Origin: Pseudoroseicyclus_A sp041714655
GTDB taxonomy: Bacteria; Pseudomonadota; Alphaproteobacteria; Rhodobacterales; Rhodobacteraceae
DNA length: 64,000 bases
Reading direction: 5' to 3'
NCBI RefSeq assembly: GCF_041714655.1
Contig: NZ_CP168219.1
Location: 434,001-498,000 of the forward strand
Shown here: positions 51,600 through 61,103 of the stretch, piece by piece
How the letters are laid out: each line of letters starts with the position of its first letter
Position numbering within the stretch: the first letter of the stretch is position 1
Position numbers and translations under genes: made by a program
Notes under the pieces: generated by a model
What the model saw: the letters and a program-made list of their open reading frames with translations, nothing else
Told to the model about the DNA's origin: nothing
The model's database searches: none

Positions 51600-53789
51600 T
51601 CACCAGAAGCTCTGCGGGTCGATGTCGATCGCCAGCCGGAAGTTGGCCGGCAGCTTCAGCGGCGCCACCCAGTCGGCGAGCGCCTGCTGCAGGGGCGCCG
51701 TCTTCGCCGCCTTGACCAGCAGCCGCACCCGGTGCCGGCCCCTGACGCGCGCGATGGGTGCGGGCGCCGGGCCGTAGACCTCCGCGCCGATGGCGAGGAG
51801 CGGCCCGGCGTTCCGGGCCAGCGTGGTGCCGATGTCGAAGGTCGCCTGCAGGTCGGGGGAGGAGAGGACGATGCCCGCCATCCGCCCGAAGGGCGGCGCG
51901 CCGGCCGCCCGCCGCTCCTCCGCCTCCGCCGCCCAGAAGCGCTCCTCCTCGCCCGAGAGGATCGCGCGGATCACCGGATGCTCCGGCTGGTAGCTCTGCA
52001 GAAGCGCCTCGCCCGGCACCTCCGCCCGCCCGGCCCGGCCCGCCACCTGCCGGATGAGCTGGAAGGTCTTCTCGGCCGCGCGCAGGTCAGACCCCTGCAG
52101 CCCGAGGTCGGAATCGATCACTCCCACCAACGTCAGCAGAGGGAAGTTATGGCCCTTGGCCACGAGCTGCGTGCCGATGATGATGTCGGCCCCGCCCGCG
52201 GCAATATCGAGGATCGCCTCCTTCAGCGCCCGCGCCGAGCCGAAAAGGTCGGAGGACAGCACCGCCAGCCGCGCCTCGGGGAAGCGCGCCGTCACCTCCT
52301 CCGCCAGCCGCTCGACGCCGGGGCCGATGGCGGCGAGCTTGCCCTCGACGCCGCAGCTCGGGCAGGCCTCGGGCATCGGGATCGTCTCGCCGCATTGGTG
52401 GCACATGAGCCGTTTGAGGAACCGGTGCTCCACCATCCGCGCATCGCAGTGCCGGCAGGCCACCTGCTCGCCGCAGGCCCGGCAGAGCGTCACCGGCGCA
52501 TAGCCCCGCCGGTTGAGGAAGAGGAGCGATTGCTCCCCCTTCTCCAGCCGCGTCTCCACCGCCGCCGCCAGCGTCGGGGAGAGCCAGCGGCCGGAGGTCA
52601 TCTCCTCCGCCCTCATGTCGATGGCGCGCATCTTCGGCATGATGGCCGGGCCGAAGCGCGAGGTCAGATCGAGCCGCTCGTACTTGCCCTGCTCGGCATT
52701 GACCCATGTCTCGAGCGAGGGCGTGGCGGAGGCGAGGATGACGCCGGCATTGCAGAGCGAGGCGCGCAGCACCGCCATGTCGCGGGCGTTGTAGAGAACG
52801 CCGTCCTGCTGCTTGTAGGAGCCGTCGTGCTCCTCATCCACCACGATGAGCCCGAGCTCGCGGAAGGGCAGGAAGAGCGCCGAGCGGGCGCCGACGACGA
52901 GCTGGGCGCCGCCCGTGCCGACCATCCGCCAGAGCCGCCGCCGCTCGGTCATGGTGATGCCGGAGTGCCATTCGGCGGCCTTGGCGCCGAAGCGCTCCTC
53001 GACCCGTTCGAGGAAGGCCGCCGTCAGCGCGATCTCGGGCAGGAGCACCAGCGCCTGCCGGCCCTTCGCGAGGCATTCCGCCACCGCCTCCAGATAGACC
53101 TCCGTCTTGCCGGAGCCGGTGACCCCGCGAAGAAGCGTCGTGCCATAGCGCCCTTCCGCCACCTGGGCGCGGAGCCGGCCGGCGGCGGCCGCCTGATCCT
53201 CCGTCAGGTCGAGCCCGGGCAGGCTCGCGTCGAGCGGTGGATAGGGCGTGTCGCGGGGCGCCTCCTCCTCGCGGAGCGCGCCGGCCTTCACGAGGCCCTT
53301 GATGACGGAGGAGGAGACGCCCGCCATCTCCGCCAGCTCGCCGAGGGTAAACGAGAGGCCCTCGAAATCCTCCATCACCCCCAGCACCTTCTCGCGCGCC
53401 GGGGTCATCCGGCCCGGCTCCTCCCGGCCCATCCGGTAAACGATCCGCGCCCCGGGCGGATCGGCGAGGCCGGGCGCGCGCAAAGCCATGCGCAGCATGA
53501 AGGGCGGCGGGGTCAGCGTGTAATCGGCGGCGCGGATCAGGAACTCGCGCATCACATCCGTCAGCGGCTCGGCCTCGAGCACCCGGCTGACGGGGCGGAG
53601 CTTCGCGGCATCGAAGCCGCCCTCGCCCTTGCCCCAGACGACGCCGATCACACGGCGCGGCCCGAGCGGCACTTCGACCACCGCGCCGGTGGAAACGCCG
53701 CCCTCGGGGCTTATATAGTCGAGTGGACCAGGCAGCGGCTGCGTGGTGAGAACCGCGATGCGCGCGCCGCCTGGAAAGAAGTCACTCAC
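51600..53789 (-). CDS. priA: Primosomal protein N' (PriA helicase)
   Basis: This superfamily 2 DNA helicase restarts stalled replication forks. The 729-residue protein has an N-terminal DNA-binding domain (DYISPEGGVSTGAVVEVPLG), Walker A GVTGSGKTEVY, the VDEEHDGSYKQ box, ASATPSLE, and the zinc-binding cysteine clusters CRACGEQVACRHC and CHQCGE…CPSCG. The motif V/VI region has GTQLVAKGHNFP and QVAGRAGRAEVPG. The frame stays open far upstream, but GTG 53789 with GAGGA 4 nt before it is the sensible start. It diverges from the aldolase gene. Confidence 0.96.
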   Translation of the reverse strand: MSDFFPGGARIAVLTTQPLPGPLDYISPEGGVSTGAVVEVPLGPRRVIGVVWGKGEGGFDAAKLRPVSRVLEAEPLTDVMREFLIRAADYTLTPPPFMLRMALRAPGLADPPGARIVYRMGREEPGRMTPAREKVLGVMEDFEGLSFTLGELAEMAGVSSSVIKGLVKAGALREEEAPRDTPYPPLDASLPGLDLTEDQAAAAGRLRAQVAEGRYGTTLLRGVTGSGKTEVYLEAVAECLAKGRQALVLLPEIALTAAFLERVEERFGAKAAEWHSGITMTERRRLWRMVGTGGAQLVVGARSALFLPFRELGLIVVDEEHDGSYKQQDGVLYNARDMAVLRASLCNAGVILASATPSLETWVNAEQGKYERLDLTSRFGPAIMPKMRAIDMRAEEMTSGRWLSPTLAAAVETRLEKGEQSLLFLNRRGYAPVTLCRACGEQVACRHCDARMVEHRFLKRLMCHQCGETIPMPEACPSCGVEGKLAAIGPGVERLAEEVTARFPEARLAVLSSDLFGSARALKEAILDIAAGGADIIIGTQLVAKGHNFPLLTLVGVIDSDLGLQGSDLRAAEKTFQLIRQVAGRAGRAEVPGEALLQSYQPEHPVIRAILSGEEERFWAAEAEERRAAGAPPFGRMAGIVLSSPDLQATFDIGTTLARNAGPLLAIGAEVYGPAPAPIARVRGRHRVRLLVKAAKTAPLQQALADWVAPLKLPANFRLAIDIDPQSFW

Positions 53790-53891
53790 GCCATCCTCGA
53801 CAAAGCTGGGGTTTCTCAGGTCCGCCAATCGGGGTAGATCGTCGGGCAACCACAGCCAAGTCCTGACAGGGCGAAACCACGGGAGCCAGTC

Positions 53892-54545
53892 ATGAAATTC
53901 TTCGTCGACACCGCCGATATCGCCGCCATCCGCGAGCTTGTGGATCTCGGCATGGTGGATGGTGTCACCACCAACCCCTCGCTGATCATGAAATCCGGCC
54001 GTGATATCAAGGAAGTCACCAAGGAGATCTGCGATCTGGTGCCCGGCCCCGTCTCGGCCGAGACCGTCGCGCTCGATGCCGAAGGCATGATCGCCGAAGG
54101 CCGGGAGCTGGCGAAGATCGCGCCGAATATCACGATCAAGGTGCCGCTGACCTGGGCCGGGCTCAAGGCCTGCAAGGTGCTCACCGAGGAAGGCCGGATG
54201 GTCAACGTGACGCTCTGCTTCTCGGCGAACCAGGCGCTTCTGGCCGCCAAGGCCGGCGCGACCTTCATCTCGCCCTTCATCGGGCGGCTCGACGATCTCA
54301 ACATCGACGGCATGGATCTGATCGCCGACATCCGGCAGATCTACGACAATTACGAGTTCAAGACGCAGATCCTCGCCGCCTCGATCCGCACCGCGAACCA
54401 CATGAGCGAGGCCGCCAAGATCGGCGCCGACGTGGCGACCGCGCCGCCCTCCGTCATCAAGGCGATGGCCAGCCACGCCCTGACCGACAAGGGGCTCGAC
54501 CAGTTCCTGAAGGACTGGGCCGAGACCGGTCAGAAGATCCTCTGA
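53892..54545 (+). CDS. fsa: Fructose-6-phosphate aldolase / small transaldolase (TalC/FSA type)
   Basis: This is a 217-residue class I aldolase of the TalC/FSA family, shorter than classical transaldolase. MKFFVDTADIAAIRELVDLGMVDGVTTNPSL is the conserved start. The Schiff-base lysine is in ITIKVPLTWAGLKA (about residue 84). Late blocks are GATFISPFIGRLDD and GADVATAPPSVIKAM. It may act as transaldolase in the pentose phosphate pathway; the split between transaldolase and FSA activity cannot be told from the sequence. A strong terminator follows. Confidence 0.94.
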   Translation: MKFFVDTADIAAIRELVDLGMVDGVTTNPSLIMKSGRDIKEVTKEICDLVPGPVSAETVALDAEGMIAEGRELAKIAPNITIKVPLTWAGLKACKVLTEEGRMVNVTLCFSANQALLAAKAGATFISPFIGRLDDLNIDGMDLIADIRQIYDNYEFKTQILAASIRTANHMSEAAKIGADVATAPPSVIKAMASHALTDKGLDQFLKDWAETGQKIL

Positions 54546-54571
54546 ACCGAGGCGATCTATAGAAAGACGGA

Positions 54572-54601
54572 GGAGGCGGAGACCATGCGGTCTCCGCCTC
54601 C
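54572..54601. terminator. Bidirectional terminator between fsa and APC permease
   Basis: GGAGGCGGAGACC and GGTCTCCGCCTCC form a perfect 13-bp stem with an ATGC loop, followed on the plus strand by TTGCTATT. It lies between convergent gene ends at 54545 and 54605. Confidence 0.88.
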
Positions 54602-54604
54602 TTG

Positions 54605-55780
54605 CTATTCCACCGGCACGCCCAGCAGCGTGATCGCCACGCCGAGGAGCGCCAGCGCGCCCCAGGCCAGCCGCATCGCGCCCCCGGCCTCGCGCGCCGC
54701 GATGCCGGCCTGCAGCGCGTAGTAGAGCGCGAAGGCGCGGCTCGCCCAGGTGATGATCTCGAAGACGTCGAGCGCCCAGGTCAGCGCCAGCCCCGCAGCC
54801 ACCAGCGCCAGATAGGCCGTCTTCGGCGCGACGCGCCCGTGCGTCAGCTCCTCCACCAGCCCGCCGGCGCCCGAGGTGTCGGCGACGGCGGCGGAGAACT
54901 GCGCGGCGAGCGCGGCGACGACGAGAAGCGGCGGCAGCACCAGCGCCACCTGGCCCATCACAGAGATGATCGCCGCCTCGTTCGCCGGCCCCGGGTCCGG
55001 CACGAAGATCAGGCAGAAGAGCGCGATATAGATGAGGTAGATCGCCGACGAGAGCGCCTGCGCCAGGCGCATCGAGCGGCGGCGGAGCGGCGCGCCGTAT
55101 TCCTCGCCGAGATAGCGCGAGGTCTCGAAGCCCTGCACCGTGACGATGAGCCCGAAGGCGATGAAGAGCGCCTGCCAGCCGCTGGCCCGCACCGGGTTGG
55201 CGTGAAGCTCCCCCGGCGCCGCATGGGCCACTGCGAGCACGAGCCCGGTCAGGAGCCCGGCGATGATCGCCAGCTTCAGCCCGACGGCCACCTGTTCCAT
55301 CCGCTCCAGCGCCGAGAAGCCCTTCAGCCAGCCGGTCGCGAGGATCACGGCGAAGACGGCGGAGGTGACGAGATGCGCGGCGAAGGGCCCGCGCACAGGC
55401 GTGAGCTCCACCGCGAAGGCCCCGAAGAGGTTGAGGTAATAGGCGACGGCGACGACATAGGCGAAGGCCAGCACCCACTGGCTCGCCCGCTCGAGCCCGG
55501 CGACGAGCCGGCCGCGGTCGCCGCCCGCGGCGATCACGCCGATGTTCCGGCGGATGGCGGCGCCGAAGGCCCAGGCCACCGCGCAGAGCGCCGCCATCAC
55601 CACCGGGCCGAGCCGCCCGTATTCGGCATTGAGCACCGGCCCGAGGATCAGGAAGCCCGAGCCGATGATCGAGGCAAGCGGCGTCATCGTCGCCCGCCAG
55701 AGCGGCGCGTGGAAAAGCCGGGGCCAGGCGAGGAGCGCGCCGGTCGCGCCGAGGGCGAGAAGGATGAAAACCGTGGTCAT
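54605..55780 (-). CDS. APC-superfamily-like permease
   Basis: This inner-membrane protein of 391 residues has about eleven transmembrane segments. The SIIGSGFLILGPVLNAEYG turn near the N-terminus recalls the unwound helix-1 motif of amino-acid permeases, and IVTVQGFETSRYLGEEYGAP resembles the helix-6 region. The substrate is unknown. ATG 55780 begins with a hydrophobic first helix; the longer frame adds only polar residues. It is convergent with fsa and divergent from the DUF484 gene. Confidence 0.8.
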   Translation of the reverse strand: MTTVFILLALGATGALLAWPRLFHAPLWRATMTPLASIIGSGFLILGPVLNAEYGRLGPVVMAALCAVAWAFGAAIRRNIGVIAAGGDRGRLVAGLERASQWVLAFAYVVAVAYYLNLFGAFAVELTPVRGPFAAHLVTSAVFAVILATGWLKGFSALERMEQVAVGLKLAIIAGLLTGLVLAVAHAAPGELHANPVRASGWQALFIAFGLIVTVQGFETSRYLGEEYGAPLRRRSMRLAQALSSAIYLIYIALFCLIFVPDPGPANEAAIISVMGQVALVLPPLLVVAALAAQFSAAVADTSGAGGLVEELTHGRVAPKTAYLALVAAGLALTWALDVFEIITWASRAFALYYALQAGIAAREAGGAMRLAWGALALLGVAITLLGVPVE

Positions 55781-55951
55781 GCGCAGAGTTATCTGGCGCG
55801 GTCTGGCAGTGGCAAGGGCGATCCACCCGCCCGGGGTGTCGTTGCAAATCCGCACCCCGGCGCCGATCCCGCCGGGGGCGGGCTTTTCCCGCTTCCCTCC
55901 GCCCCGGCTCTGCTAAGCTCCCTCAAAAGCAATCACCGGAACGAGTGAGGC

Positions 55952-56656
55952 ATGAGCAGCAATCCCCTTATGGAGGCGTCGGTCCGCGACCGCCTTATCA
56001 AAGACCCTGACCTTCTTCTCGACGATACCGAGATCATGCGCGCCCTCGTCGCCGCCAACGAGCGGCTGATGGGCAGCAATATCGTCGACATGCGCGGCAT
56101 CGCCATGGAACGGCTCGAATCGCGGCTCGGCCGGCTGGAGGACACGCACCGCTCCGTCATCGCGGCGGCCTACGAGAATCTCGCGGGCATGCAGCAGGTG
56201 CACCGCGCCGTGCTCGTGCTCCTCGAGGCGCCGAAGTTCGAGATGTTCCTGCATGACCTCGCCGGCGAGGTCGCCGACATCCTGCAGATCGACACGGTGC
56301 GCCTGATCCTCGAGACGGCGGAGGAGGACAAGAGCGGCATCGACCGGCTCTCGGCCATCCTGCGCGTGGCGGAGCCGGGCTTCGTCGAGCATTACCAGAC
56401 GCTCGGCCGCGGCGGCGCGTCGCGGCGGGTGATCCTGCGCCAGTACCGGCCCGAAGACGGGCAGGTTTATGGCGAGGCGGCGCAATATGTGCGCTCCGAG
56501 GCGCTGATCCAGCTCGATCTCGGCCACGGGCGCCTGCCGGGTCTTCTCGCGCTCGGCGTCGAGGATCCGCACCATTTCGCCCCGCAGCAGGGCACGGACC
56601 TCCTGACCTTCTTCGGGTCGGTCTTCGAGCGGCTGATGCGGCGCTGGCTGGCGTGA
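55952..56656 (+). CDS. DUF484 family protein
   Basis: This is a 234-residue cytoplasmic protein with an N-terminal helical part (DPDLLLDDTEIMRALVAANERLMGSNIVDMRGIAMERL) and a GAF-like domain from about 85 onward. DUF484 genes are regularly found directly upstream of xerC. Here the stop overlaps the xerC GTG (56653-56656), so the two are translationally coupled. The molecular function is not established. Confidence 0.93.
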   Translation: MSSNPLMEASVRDRLIKDPDLLLDDTEIMRALVAANERLMGSNIVDMRGIAMERLESRLGRLEDTHRSVIAAAYENLAGMQQVHRAVLVLLEAPKFEMFLHDLAGEVADILQIDTVRLILETAEEDKSGIDRLSAILRVAEPGFVEHYQTLGRGGASRRVILRQYRPEDGQVYGEAAQYVRSEALIQLDLGHGRLPGLLALGVEDPHHFAPQQGTDLLTFFGSVFERLMRRWLA

Positions 56657-57573
56657 CGCTGCTTTCGGAGGGCGCCTCCGATGCGCTGACGCGCTGGCTG
56701 GAGGAGGAGAGCGCCCTTGCCGGCGCCTCCCCCCACACGGTCGACGCCTACCGGCGCGATGTCGCGGCCTTCCTCGGCTTCATGGGCGCCCATCAGGGCG
56801 GGCCGATGGGGATCGGTGCCATCGCCGCGATCACCATCTCCGACATGCGGGCCTTCCTCGCGGCGGAGCGGGAGAGGGGGCTCTCCCCCCGCTCGCTCGC
56901 CCGGCGGCTGTCGGCGGTGAAGAGCTTCTGCCGCTGGCTGGCCGATCGCGAGGGCTTCGAGCCCACGGCGGTGCTCGCCGCCCGCGCGCCCAAGGTGCCG
57001 AAGTCGCTGCCCCGGCCGCTTTCGGAGGATGCGGCGGCGCGGCTCGTCGAGACCGTCGAGCTGCAATCCGCGAGCGGCTGGCAGGCGGCGCGGGACCTTG
57101 CTGTGGTGACGCTCCTTTACGGCTGCGGCCTGCGCATCTCCGAGGCGCTCTCGCTCAAGGGCCGCGACGCGCCGCTGCCGGAGGTGCTGCGCATCTTCGG
57201 CAAGGGCGGCAAGGAGCGGCTGGTGCCCGTCCTGCCCGCCGCGCGGCTGGCGGTGCAGGACTACCTCAAGCTCTGCCCGCATCCGCGCGGGGCCGATGCG
57301 CCGCTCTTCCGCGGCGCGCGGGGCGGCGAGCTCTCGCCCCGCACCATTCAGAAGGCGACGGAGGCGGCGCGGATGCAGCTCGGCCTGCCCACCAGCGCCA
57401 CGCCCCACGCGCTCCGCCATTCCTTCGCGACGCATCTGCTGGCAGCGGGGGGAGACCTCCGCGCCATCCAGGAGCTGCTCGGCCATGCCTCGCTCTCCAC
57501 CACTGAGGGCTATACGGCGGTGGACGAGGCGCGGCTCATGCGGGTCTACGAGGCGGCGCATCCGCGTGCCTGA
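56653..57573 (+). CDS. xerC: Tyrosine recombinase XerC
   Basis: This site-specific recombinase resolves chromosome dimers at dif together with XerD. The 306-residue protein has a SAM-like N-terminal domain (1-100) and the catalytic domain with the full residue set: Arg161 (GCGLRISEAL), Lys in GKGGKER (184/187), His252 and Arg255 (PHALRHSFATHLL), His278 (LLGHASLSTT) and Tyr287. The GTG start overlaps the DUF484 stop. No dif-like site was recognised in the window. Confidence 0.95.
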   Translation: MTLLSEGASDALTRWLEEESALAGASPHTVDAYRRDVAAFLGFMGAHQGGPMGIGAIAAITISDMRAFLAAERERGLSPRSLARRLSAVKSFCRWLADREGFEPTAVLAARAPKVPKSLPRPLSEDAAARLVETVELQSASGWQAARDLAVVTLLYGCGLRISEALSLKGRDAPLPEVLRIFGKGGKERLVPVLPAARLAVQDYLKLCPHPRGADAPLFRGARGGELSPRTIQKATEAARMQLGLPTSATPHALRHSFATHLLAAGGDLRAIQELLGHASLSTTEGYTAVDEARLMRVYEAAHPRA

Positions 57574-57628
57574 GGGCCGGGCGACCCCCAGTCTTGCGAC
57601 AGACGGCCCGCTCGTTCATGAACGGGAC

Positions 57629-58324
57629 ATGACAGACAAGTCCAAGGCCCTGCTCGTTCACCTGCTCACCGCCACCGGTGCCGTCTTCGCCATGCTCTCG
57701 ATGCTGGAGGCGGTGGAGGGCGATTGGCAGGGCATGTTCTTCTGGCTTGTCGTGGCCTTCTTCGTCGACGGCATCGATGGGCCGCTCGCCCGCCGCTACA
57801 AGGTGAAGGTCAATGCGCCGATCTTCGACGGCGTGCTGCTCGACCTCATCATCGACTATCTCACCTACGTCTTCGTGCCGGCCTATGCGCTCTTCAAGTC
57901 GGGCCTTCTGCCCGGCTGGACGGGCTGGATCGGCATCTTCGTCATCACCTTCGCCTCGGCGATGTATTTCGCCGATACCCGCATGAAAACGCGGGATTAT
58001 TCCTTCTCGGGCTTCCCGGGATGCTGGAACATGGTGGTGCTGGTGCTCTTCGCGCTCAAGCCGGATTTCTGGGTGATCCTCGCGCTCGTCGCCATCCTCG
58101 CGGTGGCGATGTTCCTGCCGATCAAGTTCGTCCACCCCGTGCGCACGGCACGCTGGCGGATGGTGACGCTGCCCATGGCGCTGGCCTGGACGGGTTTCGC
58201 CTTCTGGGCCGTACTCGTCGACTTCCACCCCGAAAGCTGGGCGCATCTGGGGCTGGTCGTGACCTCGGTCTACCTCCTCTGTGCCGGGGCAGCGCAGCAA
58301 CTGGCCTACGGCAAGGACGGCTAG
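57629..58324 (+). CDS. pcs: Phosphatidylcholine synthase
   Basis: This integral membrane enzyme condenses CDP-diacylglycerol with choline to give phosphatidylcholine, a lipid route of alphaproteobacteria. The 231-residue protein has several transmembrane helices. The CDP-alcohol motif reads D50-G51-x2-A54-R55-x12-G68-x3-D72-x3-D76; the twelve-residue gap is the Pcs form rather than the x8 of PssA/PgsA. The C-terminal part keeps MKTRDYSFSGFPGCWNMVVLVLF, conserved in Pcs. ATG 57629 is chosen by conservation. A gene-end repeat follows its stop. Confidence 0.93.
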   Translation: MTDKSKALLVHLLTATGAVFAMLSMLEAVEGDWQGMFFWLVVAFFVDGIDGPLARRYKVKVNAPIFDGVLLDLIIDYLTYVFVPAYALFKSGLLPGWTGWIGIFVITFASAMYFADTRMKTRDYSFSGFPGCWNMVVLVLFALKPDFWVILALVAILAVAMFLPIKFVHPVRTARWRMVTLPMALAWTGFAFWAVLVDFHPESWAHLGLVVTSVYLLCAGAAQQLAYGKDG

Positions 58325-58326
58325 CG

Positions 58327-58380
58327 CCGGGGGCCGCCGCCCCCCGGGACGCCCTTCAGGATTTTTCGGGAGCGAAGACC
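58327..58380 (+). repeat. Gene-end hairpin repeat, variant type, 58.3 kb
   Basis: CCGGGGGCCGCCGCCCCCCGG forms a hairpin directly after the pcs stop, followed by CAGGATTTTTCGGGAGCGAA. It is the same orientation class as the 37.0-kb unit and lies 44 bp before the MFS gene. Confidence 0.65.
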
Positions 58381-58423
58381 TGTCCCTCTGGGCTTGGCCC
58401 GCGGATGGGGGTAAGGGCCGGGA

Positions 58424-59656
58424 ATGGCTGACGTGTTCCCCCTCTCCGACGCGAAGACTCTGCCGCTCTGGCGGCGGCCGGTGGCGCTGCTCTTCCTCTG
58501 CGCCATCGCCATGCCGCTCGCCTTCTCGACCTGGAGCGCGCTTCTCAACAACTTCGTCATCGACGCCGCCGGCTTCGACGGGCACGACATCGGCTGGCTG
58601 CACACCGTGCGCGAGATCCCGGGCTTCCTCGCCATCGGCGTGATCGCGCTTCTGATCGTCATCCGCGAGCAGCGGCTAATGCTCGTCTCGCTCGTCCTCC
58701 TCGGCGTCTCGACGGCGGTCACCGCGCATTTCCCGAGCATGGGCGGGATCCTGACGATCACGCTCCTGTCTTCTATCGGCTTTCACTACTTCTCGACCGT
58801 GCAGACCTCGCTGCAGCTCCAGTGGATCGACAAGAAGCGGGCGCCGCAGACGCTTGGCTGGCTGATGGCGGCGGGCTCGGCGGCGACGCTGGTCGCCTAT
58901 CTGGCCATCGTGCTCACCTGGCAGCGGTTCGACCTGAGCTACAACCTGGTCTTCTGGCTCTCCGGCGGGGCCTGCGCGCTGATCGCGCTCGTCTGCCTCG
59001 TCGCATTCCCGCAATTCGCGGCGCCGAACCCGCAGACGCACCGCATGGTGCTCCGCCGGCGCTACTGGCTCTATTACGCGCTCGAGTTCATGTCGGGCGC
59101 GCGGCGGCAGATCTTCGTCGTCTTCGCCGGCTTCATGATGGTCGAGCGCTTCGGCTTCGAGGTGCATGAGGTGACGGGGCTCTTCCTCATCAATCTCGTG
59201 CTCAACATGGCGGTCGCGCCGCTCCTCGGGAAGGCCGTGCATGTCTTCGGCGAGCGCAGGGCGCTCCTTTTCGAATACACCGGGCTCATCTTCGTCTTCC
59301 TCGCCTATGCGGGCATCTATGCCTTCAACTGGGGCGTGGTGCTGGCCGCGGTGCTCTATGTGCTCGATCACTTCTTCTTCGGCCTGGCGCTGGCGCTGAA
59401 GACCTACTTCCAGAAGATCGCCGAACCCGGCGACATCGCCCCCACGGCCGCCGTCGCCTTCACGATCAACCATATCGCCGCGGTCTTCCTGCCGGCGGCG
59501 CTGGGCTATCTCTGGCTCGTCTGGCCGGGGGCCGTCTTCTATGCCGCCGCCGGCATGGCCGCCATCTCGTTCTGCCTGTCGCTCCTCGTGCCGCGCCATC
59601 CGGGGCCGGGTCACGAGACGCGGCTCCGCCCACTGCTCGCGGCGCCGGCCGAATGA
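58424..59656 (+). CDS. MFS transporter
   Basis: This major-facilitator protein of 410 residues has twelve predicted helices and a central cytoplasmic break near 190-210. It starts with PLWRRPVALLFLCAIAMPLAFSTWSALLNNFVIDAAG; a charged WLHTVREIPGFLAIG stretch follows helix 1. The central loop has NPQTHRMVLRRRYWLYYALEFMSGARRQIFVVF. The substrate is unknown. Its stop overlaps the prmA ATG (59653-59656), so the two are co-translated. Confidence 0.9.
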   Translation: MADVFPLSDAKTLPLWRRPVALLFLCAIAMPLAFSTWSALLNNFVIDAAGFDGHDIGWLHTVREIPGFLAIGVIALLIVIREQRLMLVSLVLLGVSTAVTAHFPSMGGILTITLLSSIGFHYFSTVQTSLQLQWIDKKRAPQTLGWLMAAGSAATLVAYLAIVLTWQRFDLSYNLVFWLSGGACALIALVCLVAFPQFAAPNPQTHRMVLRRRYWLYYALEFMSGARRQIFVVFAGFMMVERFGFEVHEVTGLFLINLVLNMAVAPLLGKAVHVFGERRALLFEYTGLIFVFLAYAGIYAFNWGVVLAAVLYVLDHFFFGLALALKTYFQKIAEPGDIAPTAAVAFTINHIAAVFLPAALGYLWLVWPGAVFYAAAGMAAISFCLSLLVPRHPGPGHETRLRPLLAAPAE

Positions 59657-60522
59657 GCTCCTGGTCCGCCATCACGCTGACCAAGGGGCTGGACCGCGCC
59701 GAGGCGCTGGTCGAGGCGCTGGAGGCACTGGAGCCCGGCGCCGTCGGCTATTTCGAGATCGAGGATGGCAGCCTGACCTTCGAGGTCGGCGCCCATTGGG
59801 AGGAGGAGCCGGACGGCATCGCCCTCTCGCTCCTCGCCGCCGCGCATGGGGTGCGGGATTTCCTCATCTCCGAGGTGCCGGACGAGGATTGGGTCGCCAA
59901 GGTGCAGCGCGGTCTGCCGCCGGTGGAGGCGGGGCGCTTCTTCGTTCATGGCGCGCATGATGCGAGCAAGGTGCCCGAGGGGGCCGAGGCGCTGCTGATC
60001 GAGGCGGCCATGGCCTTCGGCACCGGGCATCACGGCACCACCAAGGGCTGCCTCCTCGCGCTCGAGAGCCTCGCCGGCGAGACCTTCCGAAACGTCGCCG
60101 ACATCGGCTGCGGCACCGCCGTGCTCGCCATGGCGGCGGCGCGGCTCTGGCCCGAGGCCGAGGTCATCGCCTCCGACATCGACGAGGTCGCGGTGGACGT
60201 CGCCCGCGCCAACCTCGCGGCCAACGGCATGGCGGGCCGCGTGGCGCTGGCCGAGGCGGCGGGCTTCGACGCCCCGGCGCTGGCGGAGGCCGCGCCCTAT
60301 GACCTGATCATCGCCAACATCCTCGCCGCACCGCTCATCGCGCTCGCCCCCGCCATGGCGGCCCATGCGGCGCCCGGCGCGCGCGTGATTCTCTCCGGCC
60401 TGCTCACCGAGCAGCAGGAGGATGTGGCGGCGCATTATCGCGCGGTGGGCATCAATCTGGTGCGCGCCGAGGCGATTGGTGACTGGGCGACGCTGATCCT
60501 GCGGAATGACGCCGGGGTTTAA
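59653..60522 (+). CDS. prmA: Ribosomal protein L11 methyltransferase
   Basis: This SAM-dependent methyltransferase trimethylates ribosomal protein L11. The 289-residue length fits. The N-terminal L11-recognition domain ends near 100; the catalytic domain has MAFGTGHHGTTKGCLLALE, the SAM motif VADIGCGTAVLAMAAARLWP, VIASDIDEVAVDVARANLAANG, and the NPPY-like PYDLIIANILAAPLIALAP. It starts with an ATGA overlap after the MFS gene. Confidence 0.95.
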   Translation: MSSWSAITLTKGLDRAEALVEALEALEPGAVGYFEIEDGSLTFEVGAHWEEEPDGIALSLLAAAHGVRDFLISEVPDEDWVAKVQRGLPPVEAGRFFVHGAHDASKVPEGAEALLIEAAMAFGTGHHGTTKGCLLALESLAGETFRNVADIGCGTAVLAMAAARLWPEAEVIASDIDEVAVDVARANLAANGMAGRVALAEAAGFDAPALAEAAPYDLIIANILAAPLIALAPAMAAHAAPGARVILSGLLTEQQEDVAAHYRAVGINLVRAEAIGDWATLILRNDAGV

Positions 60523-60624
60523 TCGACTTCGTCCCTGTTTTTAACGAGTTGCCACGATCCGGCCACATTCCGGCAGCATATCCTTGCCCATTCGGGTGGG
60601 GGCCCGAAGACGGGAACTGCCGGG

Positions 60625-60969
60625 ATGTCCACTGCGTCTTTCGAAGAATTCGATACACGTTTGAAGCGTATCACGCGGACCCATGCGCGGCTCGCCGGTG
60701 GCGCCAGACTGACGATGGACAGATCCGGCCTCGTGACCGCCCGCCCCAAGGTGCGGATGCCGGTCTTCCCGCTGCGGATCGTTCTGCACCTCGTGCTGGG
60801 CGCGCTGCTCCTCAAGGCGGCGCTCCTCGCCGCCATGGGCGCCGGCGCCTATGACGAGACGCTGCAGGCGCTGTCCTCGGGCTCCATGCCCGAGCGGGTC
60901 GGCGCCGTCATCATGACGGTTGATCCCGTGACCGAGATCCTCGCCGCCGGCATGGCGCGGATCTTCTGA
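60625..60969 (+). CDS. Small membrane protein of unknown function
   Basis: This is a 114-residue protein with a polar, helix-forming N-terminal half (SFEEFDTRLKRITRTHARLAGG) and one strong transmembrane segment (about residues 50-70, FPLRIVLHLVLGALLLKAALLAA). A short amphipathic tail follows, containing DPVTEILAAGMARIF. I recall similar proteins next to ruvC/prmA in Rhodobacterales but cannot name a family. It lies alone; a TTCGGG…CCCGAA hairpin precedes it (about 60592-60609). Confidence 0.72.
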   Translation: MSTASFEEFDTRLKRITRTHARLAGGARLTMDRSGLVTARPKVRMPVFPLRIVLHLVLGALLLKAALLAAMGAGAYDETLQALSSGSMPERVGAVIMTVDPVTEILAAGMARIF

Positions 60970-61038
60970 CAGGTTTTGTTGTCACCAGTGACGCAGGTTT
61001 CGCGTGACGAGTGCATGAGTTGACGAGTGAACGAGAAA

Positions 61039-61060
61039 GGGCCGCCCCTCGGGGCGGCCC
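61039..61060 (-). terminator. Intrinsic terminator of the DUF1127 gene
   Basis: GGGCCGCCCC pairs with GGGGCGGCCC over 10 bp around a 2-nt loop. On the minus strand it is followed by TTTCTCGTT, fitting a rho-independent terminator 44 bp after the stop. Confidence 0.8.
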
Positions 61061-61103
61061 CTATCGTTTCCGGCTCCCGTCGGGGCGCCGGATAGGCGGG
61101 TCG

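Noticed and set aside
53790..55847. The long upstream extension of the priA frame (to 1415 codons)
   Set aside because: The extension crosses the aldolase, APC permease and a terminator on other frames; the PriA domain begins near GTG 53789 with a good ribosome-binding site.
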